From: Ruegeria arenilitoris
GTDB taxonomy: Bacteria > Pseudomonadota > Alphaproteobacteria > Rhodobacterales > Rhodobacteraceae
Direction of reading: 5' to 3'
DNA length: 64,000 nucleotides
Assembly: GCF_013032445.1 (NCBI RefSeq)
Contig: NZ_WQCA01000011.1
Span: 124,001 to 188,000, forward strand
This document shows, in pieces, positions 26,108 through 35,243 of this stretch. Under the pieces are notes generated by a model. It was not told where the DNA came from and ran no database searches. It saw nothing but the letters and a program-made list of their open reading frames with translations. Numbering within the stretch: the stretch's first letter is position 1; each line of letters opens with the position of its first letter. The translations under genes and the position numbers were made by a program.

Positions 26108-27130
26108 ATGAACTTCCGGACATTTGCCGCCTTTGTTGGCCCCTCTGTCTTTATGATGCTTCTCTTCATCGCTTTCCCGTTGGTCAGCGTGTTCAAGCAG
26201 AGCTTTTACATTACTCAGCCGATTTATGAGACGGTCGAGGTTGAAACCTGCACCCCCGGTTTCCTGACCCAGACCTGTACGACCGAGCTGAAGTCGCAAC
26301 CGAAGCTGGACGAACATGGTGAGGTCATCACCAAGACCGAGTATGTCGGGCTGCAAAGCTATCGCAACGTGCTGGAACCCGAGCGCGCCTGGCGTGCGAT
26401 CAGTGAAGGCAGCCTGAGCGTTCTATCCACGATCGACTTCTGGAAGGCGTTGCGGTTCACGCTGACCTTCACGCTGATCACTCTACCTTTGGTGATCGTC
26501 TGCGGGTTGGGCATTGCGGTCCTGATCAACAACGCTGCGCGGGCGATCCGCGGGCCGGTAATCTTTATCTCGCTGCTGCCCTTCATCATCACACCGGTGA
26601 TCGGGGTGCTGTCGATCAACTGGCTGTTCCGGGGCGACGGAATTTTGACGGCAATGCTGGAATGGTGGCTGAGTCGGGATATTGCCCTGTTCGCGCAGGC
26701 GTGGACGATTGAAATCCTGATGATGCTCTACCGCGTGTGGCACGTCGCACCTTTCGCTGCCATTATCTTCTACGCTGGTCTGCAGACCGTTAATCAGGAC
26801 AGTCTGGAAAGCGCCGTGATCGATGGCGCCACGCGCTGGCAGCGTATGAAATACATCGTTATCCCGCATCTGATGCCGCTGATCATCTTTGTTGCGATGA
26901 TCCACCTGATGGACGCCTATCGCGTGTTCGAAGAAATCGTCGGTTTCTCGAGCCAGGGCTATGTCATCTCGCTGCAGTGGCTGACCTACGACTTCCTGGT
27001 ACCGGATCAGGCCGGTAACCGGTCGATCAGCCGGGCCTCGGCCAGCGCCATGCTGACCATGATCGGCATCGTCATCCTGCTTATCCTTCCGCTGCGCCGA
27101 ACATGGCGCGATCACAAAGGGGGTCACTAA
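26108..27130 (+). CDS. ABC transporter permease 1 (MalF-like), enlarged periplasmic loop
   Basis: A CUT1 permease of 340 aa. About six membrane segments; the EAA loop reads ESAVIDGATRWQRMKYIVIP. Between the first and second helices an inserted, mostly hydrophilic stretch of about 80 residues carries two cysteines (CTPGFLTQTC) and a run of charged residues, longer than in the usual 290-300-aa relative. It could form an external loop that contacts the binding protein. It is followed by permease 2 after one base. Confidence 0.92.
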   Translation: MNFRTFAAFVGPSVFMMLLFIAFPLVSVFKQSFYITQPIYETVEVETCTPGFLTQTCTTELKSQPKLDEHGEVITKTEYVGLQSYRNVLEPERAWRAISEGSLSVLSTIDFWKALRFTLTFTLITLPLVIVCGLGIAVLINNAARAIRGPVIFISLLPFIITPVIGVLSINWLFRGDGILTAMLEWWLSRDIALFAQAWTIEILMMLYRVWHVAPFAAIIFYAGLQTVNQDSLESAVIDGATRWQRMKYIVIPHLMPLIIFVAMIHLMDAYRVFEEIVGFSSQGYVISLQWLTYDFLVPDQAGNRSISRASASAMLTMIGIVILLILPLRRTWRDHKGGH

Positions 27131-27131
27131 T

Positions 27132-28286
27132 ATGTCCTCACGCGCGCTTCAACAACCGTTCGGCCTGCGGCTGACCTCGAACATCTTCCTGGTCTTCTGG
27201 TGCCTGGTCGCAGCCTTCCCGATCTTCTGGATCGCGGTAATGAGCTTCAAATCCCCGGTGGATGCGTTTGACAGCAACGCGCTGAACGTGATCTTCGGGC
27301 CTGAGACTCTGGCCAAGGGCAACGGCCTGTCGCTGCTGGATATTATTTTGGGTATCGCGGTCTTCTGGGGTACGATCATCATCTCGACCAAGACCTTGCC
27401 CTCGATGGTGAAGTCCTACTCCAAACCCGGTCAGGAATGGATCGGCTGGGTGATCGGTGTACTGGCGGTCGCAGTGGGCTTTCTGGTTGCGTTCTTTGTG
27501 ATCCTGCCCGCGATCCTTGGTGTGCTGAACCCGCTCTTTGGCCCCTTGGGCCGGGACGTTCTGGGCCTGACCACCGAACACTACAAAACCGTCTGGATTG
27601 ATCGCGGTTTCTCGGACAACTTCCGCAACTCGCTGATCGTGACCACCGGGGTTGTAACCGTCTCGCTGACCGTAGGAACGCTGGCAGGGTACGGTCTGGC
27701 ACGCTCCGGGTCGACATTCGCATTCTGGATCTTGATCGTGGCGTTGGTGTTCCGCGCCTTGCCGCACTCGGTTCTGGTCGCAGGCTACCTGCCGGTCTTC
27801 ATCAACTCGGCTGAATGGCTGAGCCCGATCCTCGGCGAAAACGCCCCGACGCTTTATGGCAAGCCCTTCGCGGTGATCGCGGTTCTGGTTGCGATCAACC
27901 AACCCTTCACCATCTGGATGCTGCGCTCGTTCTTCCAGAACATCCCGGCCGAACTGGATGAGGCCGCCCGCGTTGATGGTTGCAGCCACTTCCAGGCTTT
28001 CCGCCGTGTCATCATGCCGGTGATGTGGCCGGGAGTGATTACAACTGGTCTGTTCAGCTTCCTGCTGGCCTATAACGACTTCCTCGTGACCTCACTGCTG
28101 CTGGACGCGCAGAACCAGACCATGGTTCCGGCCATCGTCGGCATGTTCAACCGCGAAACCACCACAACCGACCAGGTTGTCGCCGTGGCTGCCGCCGTGT
28201 CGATCACCGCGCCGCTGATCTTCCTTGTGCTGATCTTCCAACGCCAGATCGTCAGCGGTCTGACCGCAGGGGCGGTGAAAGGCTGA
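27132..28286 (+). CDS. ABC transporter permease 2 (MalG-like), with extra membrane segments
   Basis: A CUT1 permease of 384 aa, about 100 residues above the usual 270-290. The first helix (IFLVFWCLVAAFPIFWIAVM) is followed by an extra block (about residues 60-145) with two more hydrophobic helices (LLDIILGIAVFWGTIIIS and IGWVIGVLAVAVGFLVAFFV). The standard core then follows, with the EAA loop DEAARVDGCSHFQAFRRVIM. The start lies one base beyond the permease 1 stop. Confidence 0.92.
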   Translation: MSSRALQQPFGLRLTSNIFLVFWCLVAAFPIFWIAVMSFKSPVDAFDSNALNVIFGPETLAKGNGLSLLDIILGIAVFWGTIIISTKTLPSMVKSYSKPGQEWIGWVIGVLAVAVGFLVAFFVILPAILGVLNPLFGPLGRDVLGLTTEHYKTVWIDRGFSDNFRNSLIVTTGVVTVSLTVGTLAGYGLARSGSTFAFWILIVALVFRALPHSVLVAGYLPVFINSAEWLSPILGENAPTLYGKPFAVIAVLVAINQPFTIWMLRSFFQNIPAELDEAARVDGCSHFQAFRRVIMPVMWPGVITTGLFSFLLAYNDFLVTSLLLDAQNQTMVPAIVGMFNRETTTTDQVVAVAAAVSITAPLIFLVLIFQRQIVSGLTAGAVKG

Positions 28287-28414
28287 TGAGCAGTCGGTCG
28301 CGCAACAGCGCAGTCTCGCGTCATCCGGCGCTGAACAGAATGCCGAGGGACTTTTTGTGATGGCGGGTCATTGACCCCCCTCACACACTTCTTGCGATCT
28401 GAAAGGATAGAAAA

Positions 28415-28942
28415 ATGAAAGGTTCCCGTCCCGAACAAGCGGTACTGACCCGCGACACGGACCTGAGCAAAACCGAAGACACCCGTCGTGTCATCGAAAC
28501 CATGGTTGACGGTCTGAATGACCACCGCATCGACGACATCGGCGAGTTCTTCTCGGAAGGCTTCCGCTGGCTGGGCAACCAGGGCTGTGGCATTAAGACC
28601 GGCCTGAAAGAGTTTCAGGACAACTGGCAGCGCCCGTTCCAGGCGGCGTTCTCGGACAAGACCTGCATCGATGAAGCGCGCCTGTATATGGGTGAGTGGG
28701 CGGCGGCGTTCGGCCGTCAGGAAGCCACCCATTCCGGCGAATTCCTGGGTATCGCGCCCACCGGCAAGCGGGTTGAGATCCGCTACATGGACTTCTGGAA
28801 AGTGGTCGATGGCAAGATTGTCGACAATTGGGTGAACGTTGATTTCGCTCATGTCGCCGCGCAGCTGGGTGTCGATATCTTCAACGGCGAAGGCTGGGAA
28901 GCCTATGACCGTGGTGAAAAAACCGCTCCTCGTCCTGAATAA
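28415..28942 (+). CDS. SnoaL-like (NTF2-fold) single-domain protein, copy B
   Basis: A 175-aa single-domain member of the SnoaL/ester-cyclase-like group. Its second half has the island's shared signature: GIAPTGKRVEIRYMDFWKVV, then GKIVDNWVNVDF and AAQLGVDIF. The conserved Asp/His-type acid residues of SnoaL cyclases are plausibly supplied by DFWK and NWVNVD. Function is unknown. It lies 128 bases after the permease, with its own AGGA site, and 14 bases before the HisD-like gene. Confidence 0.88.
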   Translation: MKGSRPEQAVLTRDTDLSKTEDTRRVIETMVDGLNDHRIDDIGEFFSEGFRWLGNQGCGIKTGLKEFQDNWQRPFQAAFSDKTCIDEARLYMGEWAAAFGRQEATHSGEFLGIAPTGKRVEIRYMDFWKVVDGKIVDNWVNVDFAHVAAQLGVDIFNGEGWEAYDRGEKTAPRPE

Positions 28943-28956
28943 AAAGGGTTTAGACA

Positions 28957-30288
28957 ATGGCAATTGAGTATCTCAAACGCGGTAAGTCTGACGCCGACCG
29001 GGCCGAGGATGACGCCAAGACCCGCGCCGTGGTGGAAGCCACGCTGAAAGACATCGAAACCCGCGGCGATGCCGCCGTGCGTGAGTTGAGCGAGAAGTTC
29101 GACAATTATTCGCCCGCCTCGTTCCGGCTGTCGCAGCAAGAGATCGACGACCTGATCAGCCAGCTGACCGAGCGTGAGCTGGCAGACATCAAGTTCGCGC
29201 AGGAACAAGTGCGTAACTTTGCACAGGCGCAGCGCGACTCGATGCTGGATATCGAGGTCGAAACCCTGCCGGGCGTGATCCTTGGTCACAAGAACATCCC
29301 GGTTCAATCGGTGGGCTGCTACGTGCCCGGCGGTAAGTTCCCGATGGTGGCCTCGGCGCATATGTCCGTGGCCACGGCCTCGGTCGCCGGTGTGCCGCGC
29401 ATCATCGCCTGTACGCCTCCGTTCAACGGCAAGCCGAACGCGGCTGTGATTGCGGCCATGCATCTGGGCGGCGCGCATGAGATTTATGTCATGGGCGGCA
29501 TTCAGGCCATCGGTGCCATGGCGATTGGGACTGAGACCATCGATCCGGTTCACATGCTGGTTGGTCCCGGCAACGCCTTTGTGGCCGAAGCCAAGCGCCA
29601 GCTGTTTGGCCGTGTCGGCATCGACTTGTTCGCCGGTCCGACCGAGACCATGGTCATCGCCGATGAAACCGCAGCCGACGCCGAGCTTTGCGCCACCGAC
29701 CTGCTGGGTCAGGCCGAGCATGGCTATAACAGCCCCTGCGTACTGCTGACCAACTCGCGCAAACTGGCCGAAGAAACCCTGTCGGAGGTCGACCGTATTC
29801 TGGGCATTCTGCCAACCGCAGGCACCGCGAAAGTGTCGTGGGATGAGTATGGCGAAGTCATCGTCTGTGACACCTATGATGAGATGCTGCATGTCGCTGA
29901 CGACATCGCGTCCGAGCATGTTCAGGTCATGACCGACCGTGACGATTGGTTCCTTGAGAACATGACCTGCTACGGCGCGCTGTTCCTTGGTCCGCGTACC
30001 AACGTTTCCAACGGGGACAAGGTCATCGGTACCAACCACACGCTGCCCACCAAGAAAGCGGGTCGCTATACCGGTGGTCTGTGGGTTGGTAAATACCTGA
30101 AGACGCACAGCTACCAGAAGGTTTTGACCGATGAAGCGGCGACGCTGATCGGTGAGTACGGCTCGCGCCTGTGTATGCTCGAAGGCTTTGTTGGCCATGC
30201 CGAGCAGTGCAACGTGCGTGTGCGTCGCTATGGCGGGATCAACGTGCCTTACGGTGAGCCCGCGCCCTATCGGGATGCCGCTGAATGA
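28957..30288 (+). CDS. Histidinol-dehydrogenase-family enzyme (HpsN-like alcohol-to-acid dehydrogenase)
   Basis: A 443-aa HisD-fold enzyme. Zinc ligands Gln252, His255, Asp354 and His414 and catalytic Glu320-His321 align in order with those of E. coli HisD, so a working zinc/NAD site is expected: a two-step oxidation of a primary alcohol to a carboxylate. Context argues against histidine synthesis: no his genes, and the neighbours are transporter, SDR and SnoaL genes. The start ([18 protein letters not shown]) and [10 protein letters not shown] resemble HpsN, the dihydroxypropanesulfonate dehydrogenase family. Substrate is not known. Its stop overlaps the next start (ATGA). Confidence 0.9.
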   Translation: MAIEYLKRGKSDADRAEDDAKTRAVVEATLKDIETRGDAAVRELSEKFDNYSPASFRLSQQEIDDLISQLTERELADIKFAQEQVRNFAQAQRDSMLDIEVETLPGVILGHKNIPVQSVGCYVPGGKFPMVASAHMSVATASVAGVPRIIACTPPFNGKPNAAVIAAMHLGGAHEIYVMGGIQAIGAMAIGTETIDPVHMLVGPGNAFVAEAKRQLFGRVGIDLFAGPTETMVIADETAADAELCATDLLGQAEHGYNSPCVLLTNSRKLAEETLSEVDRILGILPTAGTAKVSWDEYGEVIVCDTYDEMLHVADDIASEHVQVMTDRDDWFLENMTCYGALFLGPRTNVSNGDKVIGTNHTLPTKKAGRYTGGLWVGKYLKTHSYQKVLTDEAATLIGEYGSRLCMLEGFVGHAEQCNVRVRRYGGINVPYGEPAPYRDAAE

Positions 30289-31337
30289 GTGACAAGCACA
30301 CACATCACAAATCGCTGATCGCGCCGCTTCGGGCGGCGATGTACGACTTCAGTGAGGACGGTGTGCGCAGGGCGTTGGCAGATGTCAGCGCCCCTGACGC
30401 TGTTTACAAGCTGTGCCATCCTTTTGGCGACAGCACCGGCGGCGACGCCTATTATGATATCGCCTACAAAGACCTGCTGTCCGCTTGGCCTGATCTGGAA
30501 CGCCGCGACTATATCGTCATGGCTGGCCCGGATGAACATGGATCCGATTGGGTCGGATGTGGCGGTTACTACACCGGTACCTTCACCGGGCCTTGGCTGG
30601 ATATCCCGCCGACCGGCCATCAAGTGACGATGCGGTTCCACGAATTCTACCGTTTTGTTGATGGTAAAGTGGTCGAGATGCAGGCCCTGTGGGACATCCC
30701 CGAGGTTATGATGCAAGCGAATGCCTGGCCTTTGGCGCCTAGCCTTGGCCGCGAATGGCATGTGCCCGGGCCGGCCACGCAGGACGGTTTTGTGCCGGGG
30801 CCCTATGATGCGGTCAAGGGTCAGGCGACCTGTCAGCACATCATCGACATGCTCGAATACCTCAAGAAACACCCCTCACAGGGTGGGCCAGAGGTGATGG
30901 AGCCTGAGCGGTTCTGGCATCCTCGTATGAACTGGTACGGCCCGGCGGGTATCGGAACGGGGCGCGGATTCTCGGGGTTCCGTAACTGGCACCAGATTCC
31001 ATTCCTCAACGGGATGCCGGATCGCGGACAATATGTGGACGATATCACCTATCACTTCTTTGGGGATGGCGACTATGCCGCCGTAACCGGCTGGCCCAAC
31101 ATGATTCAGACCGTGACCCATGATGGCTGGATGGGGATTGCGCCCTCGGGCAAACGGATCACCATGCGCAGCCTTGATTTCTGGCGCGTTGAAAACGGCA
31201 AGATCCGCGAAAACTGGGTTCTGGTCGATCTTCTGGACGCATATCGTCAGCTTGGCGTTGACGTTTTCGCCCGACTGCGGGAATTCAACAAGGCCCGCAA
31301 CATGGGGCGAATTAATATACCGGATGGAATGAGCTGA
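30285..31337 (+). CDS. SnoaL-like (NTF2-fold) two-domain protein, copy C
   Basis: A 350-aa protein with tandem NTF2-like domains. The first ends [32 protein letters not shown]; the second has [32 protein letters not shown] and [12 protein letters not shown], close to copy B. Both domains keep the PTGK/PSGK and xFxR-x-GK patterns. A cyclase, isomerase or hydrolase reaction is inferred from fold alone. It overlaps the HisD-like gene by four bases and the SDR gene by one. Confidence 0.88.
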   Translation: MSDKHTHHKSLIAPLRAAMYDFSEDGVRRALADVSAPDAVYKLCHPFGDSTGGDAYYDIAYKDLLSAWPDLERRDYIVMAGPDEHGSDWVGCGGYYTGTFTGPWLDIPPTGHQVTMRFHEFYRFVDGKVVEMQALWDIPEVMMQANAWPLAPSLGREWHVPGPATQDGFVPGPYDAVKGQATCQHIIDMLEYLKKHPSQGGPEVMEPERFWHPRMNWYGPAGIGTGRGFSGFRNWHQIPFLNGMPDRGQYVDDITYHFFGDGDYAAVTGWPNMIQTVTHDGWMGIAPSGKRITMRSLDFWRVENGKIRENWVLVDLLDAYRQLGVDVFARLREFNKARNMGRINIPDGMS

Positions 31338-32101
31338 TGAGTGATCTGCCCCGCACCCCTTCGTTTTCTCTGGCGGGCAAGAGCGCTCTTGTCACCGGTG
31401 CATCATCGGGCATCGGGCAGGGCTGTGCCGTGGCCCTGGCCGAAGCGGGTGCGCATGTGGTCTGCGCGGCGCGTGGTGCGGATCGCTTGAACGAGACCGT
31501 TGACGCGTTCCAAGAGCAGGGTTGGTCGGCTGAGGCGGCCGTGGTGGATCAGGGTGATCTTGAGGCGCTGCGCGGGCTGTTCGACGGCCGCGTCTTTGAC
31601 GTGGTGGTGAACTCGGCCGGAACAGCGCGTCACGGCCCGGCGATTGAAACCTCGGCCGAGGATTTTGACGCAGTGACCAACGTCAACCTGCGCTCGGCCT
31701 ATTTCCTGTCATCTTATGCGGCCAAGGCGCTGTTGGCGGCGGGCAAGCCGGGGTCGATCATCCATATCTCAAGCCAGATGGGTCATGTGGGCGGCGTTGA
31801 CCGGGCGCTGTATTGTGCCACCAAGCACGGGCTGGAAGGTATGGTCAAAGCCATGGCGATCGAATGGGGCAAGCAGCGCATCCGTATCAACACGGTGTGT
31901 CCCACCTTCATCCGCACGCCCCTGACCCAATCCACCTTCGACAACCCCGAACGCGCCGCGTGGATTATGGAAAAGATCAAGCTGGACCGGATTGGTGAGG
32001 TTGAGGACATCATGGGTGCGGTGACGTATCTGGCCTCGGACGCTTCGGCGCTGGTCACGGGCACCTCGATGCTGATTGACGGAGGATGGACGGCAGACTG
32101 A
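31337..32101 (+). CDS. Short-chain dehydrogenase/reductase (FabG-like)
   Basis: A classical SDR of 254 aa. Cofactor loop LVTGASSGIGQGCAVALAEA, then NSAGTAR, catalytic Ser in IIHISSQMGHVGG and the YxxxK as YCATKHGLEGMVKA. Arg in CAARGADR after the second strand hints at NADP. It would oxidise or reduce a hydroxyl of the island's substrate. Its TGA shares a base with the ATG of lacI (TGATG). Confidence 0.93.
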   Translation: MSDLPRTPSFSLAGKSALVTGASSGIGQGCAVALAEAGAHVVCAARGADRLNETVDAFQEQGWSAEAAVVDQGDLEALRGLFDGRVFDVVVNSAGTARHGPAIETSAEDFDAVTNVNLRSAYFLSSYAAKALLAAGKPGSIIHISSQMGHVGGVDRALYCATKHGLEGMVKAMAIEWGKQRIRINTVCPTFIRTPLTQSTFDNPERAAWIMEKIKLDRIGEVEDIMGAVTYLASDASALVTGTSMLIDGGWTAD

Positions 32102-33144
32102 TGGCTGAGAAAGTCACATCGCTGCAAGTTGCGCAGTTGGCAGGTGTCAGCCAATCGGCGGTCAGCCGGGTGTTCACGCCCGGCGCGTCGGTCAGCAAGA
32201 AAACCGAAGAAAAGGTGCGCAAGGCTGCTGCCGAACTCGGCTATCGCCCCAATGTTCTAGCCCGCGCGATGGTGTCGGGTAAAAGCCGTATGATCGGGTT
32301 GGTGGTTGGATATCTGGACAACTACTTTTATCCCGAAGCGCTTGAGAAATTGTCCAACGCTTTGCAGGAAAAGGGTTATCACGTCCTGATTTTCATGGCT
32401 TCGCGCACTGCGGGGAACATCGAAGACGTGATGGCGGAGATCCTCGACTATCAGGTGGATGGGGTCATTCTGGCCTCGGTCGCGATGTCTTCGGAAATTG
32501 CGATGCGTTGCCAGCAGGCCGGTGTTCCGGTGGTACTGTTCAACCGCAGTCAGGATATCGAAGGTATCACCTCGGTCACGTCCGACAACTATGTCGGGGG
32601 GCGCAAAGTGGCTGAGTTCCTTCTGGCTGGAGGGCATCAGCGTATCGGCTATATTGCGGGCTGGCAGGGCGCCTCGACCCAGCGCGACCGCGAGGCGGGG
32701 TTCCGCGCTGCACTGACAGAAGCCGGGCAGAGCCTGTACGCCCATGAAGTCGGTGATTTTCACACCGAAAAGGTACGTGCGGCAGCGCGGCGCATGTTTG
32801 ACGTCCCACCTGAGAAACGCCCGGATGCGGTCTTTGTCGCCAATGACCACATGGCTCTGGCGGTGATGGATGTGATCCGGTTTGAACTGGGGCTGCGTGT
32901 GCCCGAGGATGTCTCGGTCGTGGGCTATGACGATGTGCCGCCCGCCGGGTGGCCTGCCTATAACCTGACCACGATCCGGCAACGCGCCAATCTCATGGTG
33001 GCGAAAACCGTCACCGCATTACTTGAACATATCGACGCCCCGGCATCGGCGAAACCGCGCAAAGTGGCCATTGACGGGCCGCTGATCGTGCGGACTTCGG
33101 CCCGGTTGCCCAAAGGGTGGATTCCACAAAGGACAGAGACATGA
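32101..33144 (+). CDS. LacI-family transcriptional regulator
   Basis: A LacI/GalR regulator of 347 aa. The DNA-binding head has SLQVAQLAGVSQSAVSRVF (about residues 6-24), with the hinge helix near LARAMVSGKSRMIG. The periplasmic-binding-protein-like core follows (IGLVVGYLDNYFYPE, VTSDNYVGGRKVAEFLL, VSVVGYDDVPPAGWPAYN). It is embedded in the operon, probably autoregulated, and the natural ligand for it is the 24-bp palindrome at 23605 and the site at 23661. The inducer would be the imported substrate or an intermediate. Confidence 0.95.
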   Translation: MAEKVTSLQVAQLAGVSQSAVSRVFTPGASVSKKTEEKVRKAAAELGYRPNVLARAMVSGKSRMIGLVVGYLDNYFYPEALEKLSNALQEKGYHVLIFMASRTAGNIEDVMAEILDYQVDGVILASVAMSSEIAMRCQQAGVPVVLFNRSQDIEGITSVTSDNYVGGRKVAEFLLAGGHQRIGYIAGWQGASTQRDREAGFRAALTEAGQSLYAHEVGDFHTEKVRAAARRMFDVPPEKRPDAVFVANDHMALAVMDVIRFELGLRVPEDVSVVGYDDVPPAGWPAYNLTTIRQRANLMVAKTVTALLEHIDAPASAKPRKVAIDGPLIVRTSARLPKGWIPQRTET

Positions 33145-34130
33145 AAGGCTTCGACGCCAAGTTCCGGGACTTTCCCGACTATATCATCGGTATCACCAAA
33201 GAGATCTGGGAAGACCGGGGGATTTCCACGCTGCACGAATACTATGGGTCCGACATTGTGGTGCGGATGCCGGGCAGTGTGTCGACCGGCAATCAGGGTG
33301 TCATCGGCGCCACTATGGCCACGCTGGCCGAATTTCCTGACCGCACCTTGTTGGGCGAGGACGTGATTTGGTCCGGCACGCCGGAAGACGGGATGCTGTC
33401 GAGCCACCGCATCATGTCTACCGCGACCCATCTTGGTGACGGCATGTTTGGTCAGGCGACAGGTGCCAAGCTGCGCTATCGCATTCTGGCCGACTGCCAT
33501 GCCCGCAACAACACCATCGATGACGAGTGGTTGATCCGTGACAACGGCGCGGTCGTGCGCCAGATGGGCTGGGACCCGAAAGATTTCACCCGCGATCTGA
33601 TCGAACGCGAGGGCGGGCCGGAAAACTGCGTCAAACCGCTGACCCCTGCCAATGACTTGGAAGGTCCGTATTCTGGTCGCGGCAATGACAACGAATGGGG
33701 TCAGCGCCACGCCGATCTGCTGACCCGGATGATGGGCGCGGATATGGGCGCGGTTGAGCGTGAATATGACCGCGCGGTTCAGACCGAATATCCCGGCGGC
33801 GCAAGCGGCCATGGGCGCGATCCGGTTGACCGGTTCTGGATGTCGCTGCGCGCGGCAATGCCCAGTGCGACCTTCACCATCCACCACCAGATCGGGCGTG
33901 ATGATCCGAACATGCCGCCGCGCTCGGCCATCCGCTGGAGCTTGCACGGCAAGCATGACGGCTGGGGTGCCTTTGGCGTTCCGACCGGGGCCGAGCTGTA
34001 TGTGCTGGGCATCAGCCACGCCGAATGGGGTGAACTGATCGGCGGCGACATCAGGTTGCGCCGTGAATGGACTCTATTTGATGAGACGGCGGTCTGGAAA
34101 CAGCTGATCTTGGCGACCGGGGACGTGTAA
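33141..34130 (+). CDS. SnoaL-like (NTF2-fold) two-domain protein, copy D
   Basis: A 329-aa, more divergent member. The N-terminal half has DFPDYIIGITKEIWEDRG and TLHEYYGSDIVVRMPG, the C-terminal half DPVDRFWMSLRAAMPSATF, GAFGVPTGAELYVLGISH and LRREWTLFDETAVWKQLIL. The PTG turn and acidic motif of copies A-C are recognisable but changed (GVPTGAEL), so this copy may act on a different intermediate. It begins in a four-base overlap with lacI. Confidence 0.8.
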   Translation: MKGFDAKFRDFPDYIIGITKEIWEDRGISTLHEYYGSDIVVRMPGSVSTGNQGVIGATMATLAEFPDRTLLGEDVIWSGTPEDGMLSSHRIMSTATHLGDGMFGQATGAKLRYRILADCHARNNTIDDEWLIRDNGAVVRQMGWDPKDFTRDLIEREGGPENCVKPLTPANDLEGPYSGRGNDNEWGQRHADLLTRMMGADMGAVEREYDRAVQTEYPGGASGHGRDPVDRFWMSLRAAMPSATFTIHHQIGRDDPNMPPRSAIRWSLHGKHDGWGAFGVPTGAELYVLGISHAEWGELIGGDIRLRREWTLFDETAVWKQLILATGDV

Positions 34131-34169
34131 TGCCCTTGGTGCCTGCCCCTTTGGATACCAGCGAAGGAA

Positions 34170-34257
34170 CCCGGCGGTATCACTGCCACCGGGCCTCTTT
34201 GCGGGCCAAGCGGCTGAACAACCGCCCTCCCGGGGCAACAGGCTGACCCCCTGTTGC
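34170..34257 (+). promoter_or_regulatory. Two hairpins between SnoaL copy D and the cupin gene
   Basis: CCCGGCGG/CCACCGGG (34170-34193, one mismatch) and GCAACAGG/CCTGTTGC (34235-34242 with 34250-34257, perfect). Neither has a T tract. This is the only gap above 130 bases in the plus-strand run, so it may divide the operon into two expression modules or hold an internal processing site. Confidence 0.5.
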
Positions 34258-34283
34258 AACATCAAACCCGTTAGGAGACTAAA

Positions 34284-35243
34284 ATGAGCACCATCGAACA
34301 ACGCATCGTCCGCTATGGCGAGCTGCAACCCTGCAAAACCGCTTTCATCGACGCCCACACTCCGGGCAGCGACCAGAAAGAGAACTTTACCATCGTCGGT
34401 GGTGGCGTCTCAGAATCCCCCGATCAGCACGTCCACATCACCGACAAGATCGGCTTCAATATCGGCGCGGCGGGGCAACCTCCGAAATGCCGTAACTCGC
34501 TGCACAGTCACACCACGGCCGAGGTTTTCTTTGTCGCCAAGGGTCGCTGGCGTTTCTTCTGGGGCCGTTACGGTACAGCGGGTGAGTTCATTGCCGAGGA
34601 GGGTGATATCTTCAACATCCCGACCGGCATCTTCCGCGGGTTCGAGAATGTGGGCGACGACTACGGTATGATCATGTCGATCCTCGGTGGCGACGATGCT
34701 GGCGGTGGCGTGACATGGGCACCGCAGGTGATCGAAGACGCACAGGCACATGGCCTGATGCTGGGCGACAACGGTGTGCTGTATGACAGCAAAAAGGGTC
34801 AGGAACTGCCGCACAACGTCCGCCCGATGCCTCTGCTGACCGAAGAAGAACTGAAAGCCTATCCCGAAGTGCCCGTCGATGCCGTGATCGGCAAATACGT
34901 GGCGCGTTACTGGGACCTGATGGCTCTGGCGGCGGGCAAACCCGCGACTGTGATTGGCGAAAACGGCATCATCAAGGACAAGCCGGGCTTTGAGGTTGAT
35001 TTCCTGACCCGTGGTTCGGCCCAGAATGATGCGGTCAAGGTCGAGAAGCCTGTGGTTCTGATGCCGGCAAGCGGTCACTGGCGGATCACTGTCGATGGCT
35101 ATTCGACTACATTTTCGAACGGTGACACTGCAGTTGTCATGCCGGGTGAAACTTACACTGTCGCGCCCTCCATGACCGGTCAGGCGGGTCTCTATCGTAT
35201 CACGGCCACCGACGATCCTGCCGGTGCGACCTGGGTCGGATGA
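34284..35243 (+). CDS. Bicupin protein
   Basis: A 319-aa protein with two cupin folds. The first has the metal motif in SLHSHTTAEVFFVAKGRWRF and a later IPTGIFRGFENVG. The second (about residues 235-310: VVLMPASGHWRITVDGYS) lacks histidines and looks structural. Bicupins include ring-cleaving dioxygenases and isomerases; the reaction is not identifiable. It has GGAGAC upstream and overlaps the methyltransferase gene by four bases. Confidence 0.83.
   Translation: MSTIEQRIVRYGELQPCKTAFIDAHTPGSDQKENFTIVGGGVSESPDQHVHITDKIGFNIGAAGQPPKCRNSLHSHTTAEVFFVAKGRWRFFWGRYGTAGEFIAEEGDIFNIPTGIFRGFENVGDDYGMIMSILGGDDAGGGVTWAPQVIEDAQAHGLMLGDNGVLYDSKKGQELPHNVRPMPLLTEEELKAYPEVPVDAVIGKYVARYWDLMALAAGKPATVIGENGIIKDKPGFEVDFLTRGSAQNDAVKVEKPVVLMPASGHWRITVDGYSTTFSNGDTAVVMPGETYTVAPSMTGQAGLYRITATDDPAGATWVG

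Noticed and set aside
28957..30288. Histidinol dehydrogenase of histidine synthesis (hisD)
   Set aside because: Catalytic residues fit the fold, but no his genes are near and the operon is catabolic; HpsN-type divergence is more likely.
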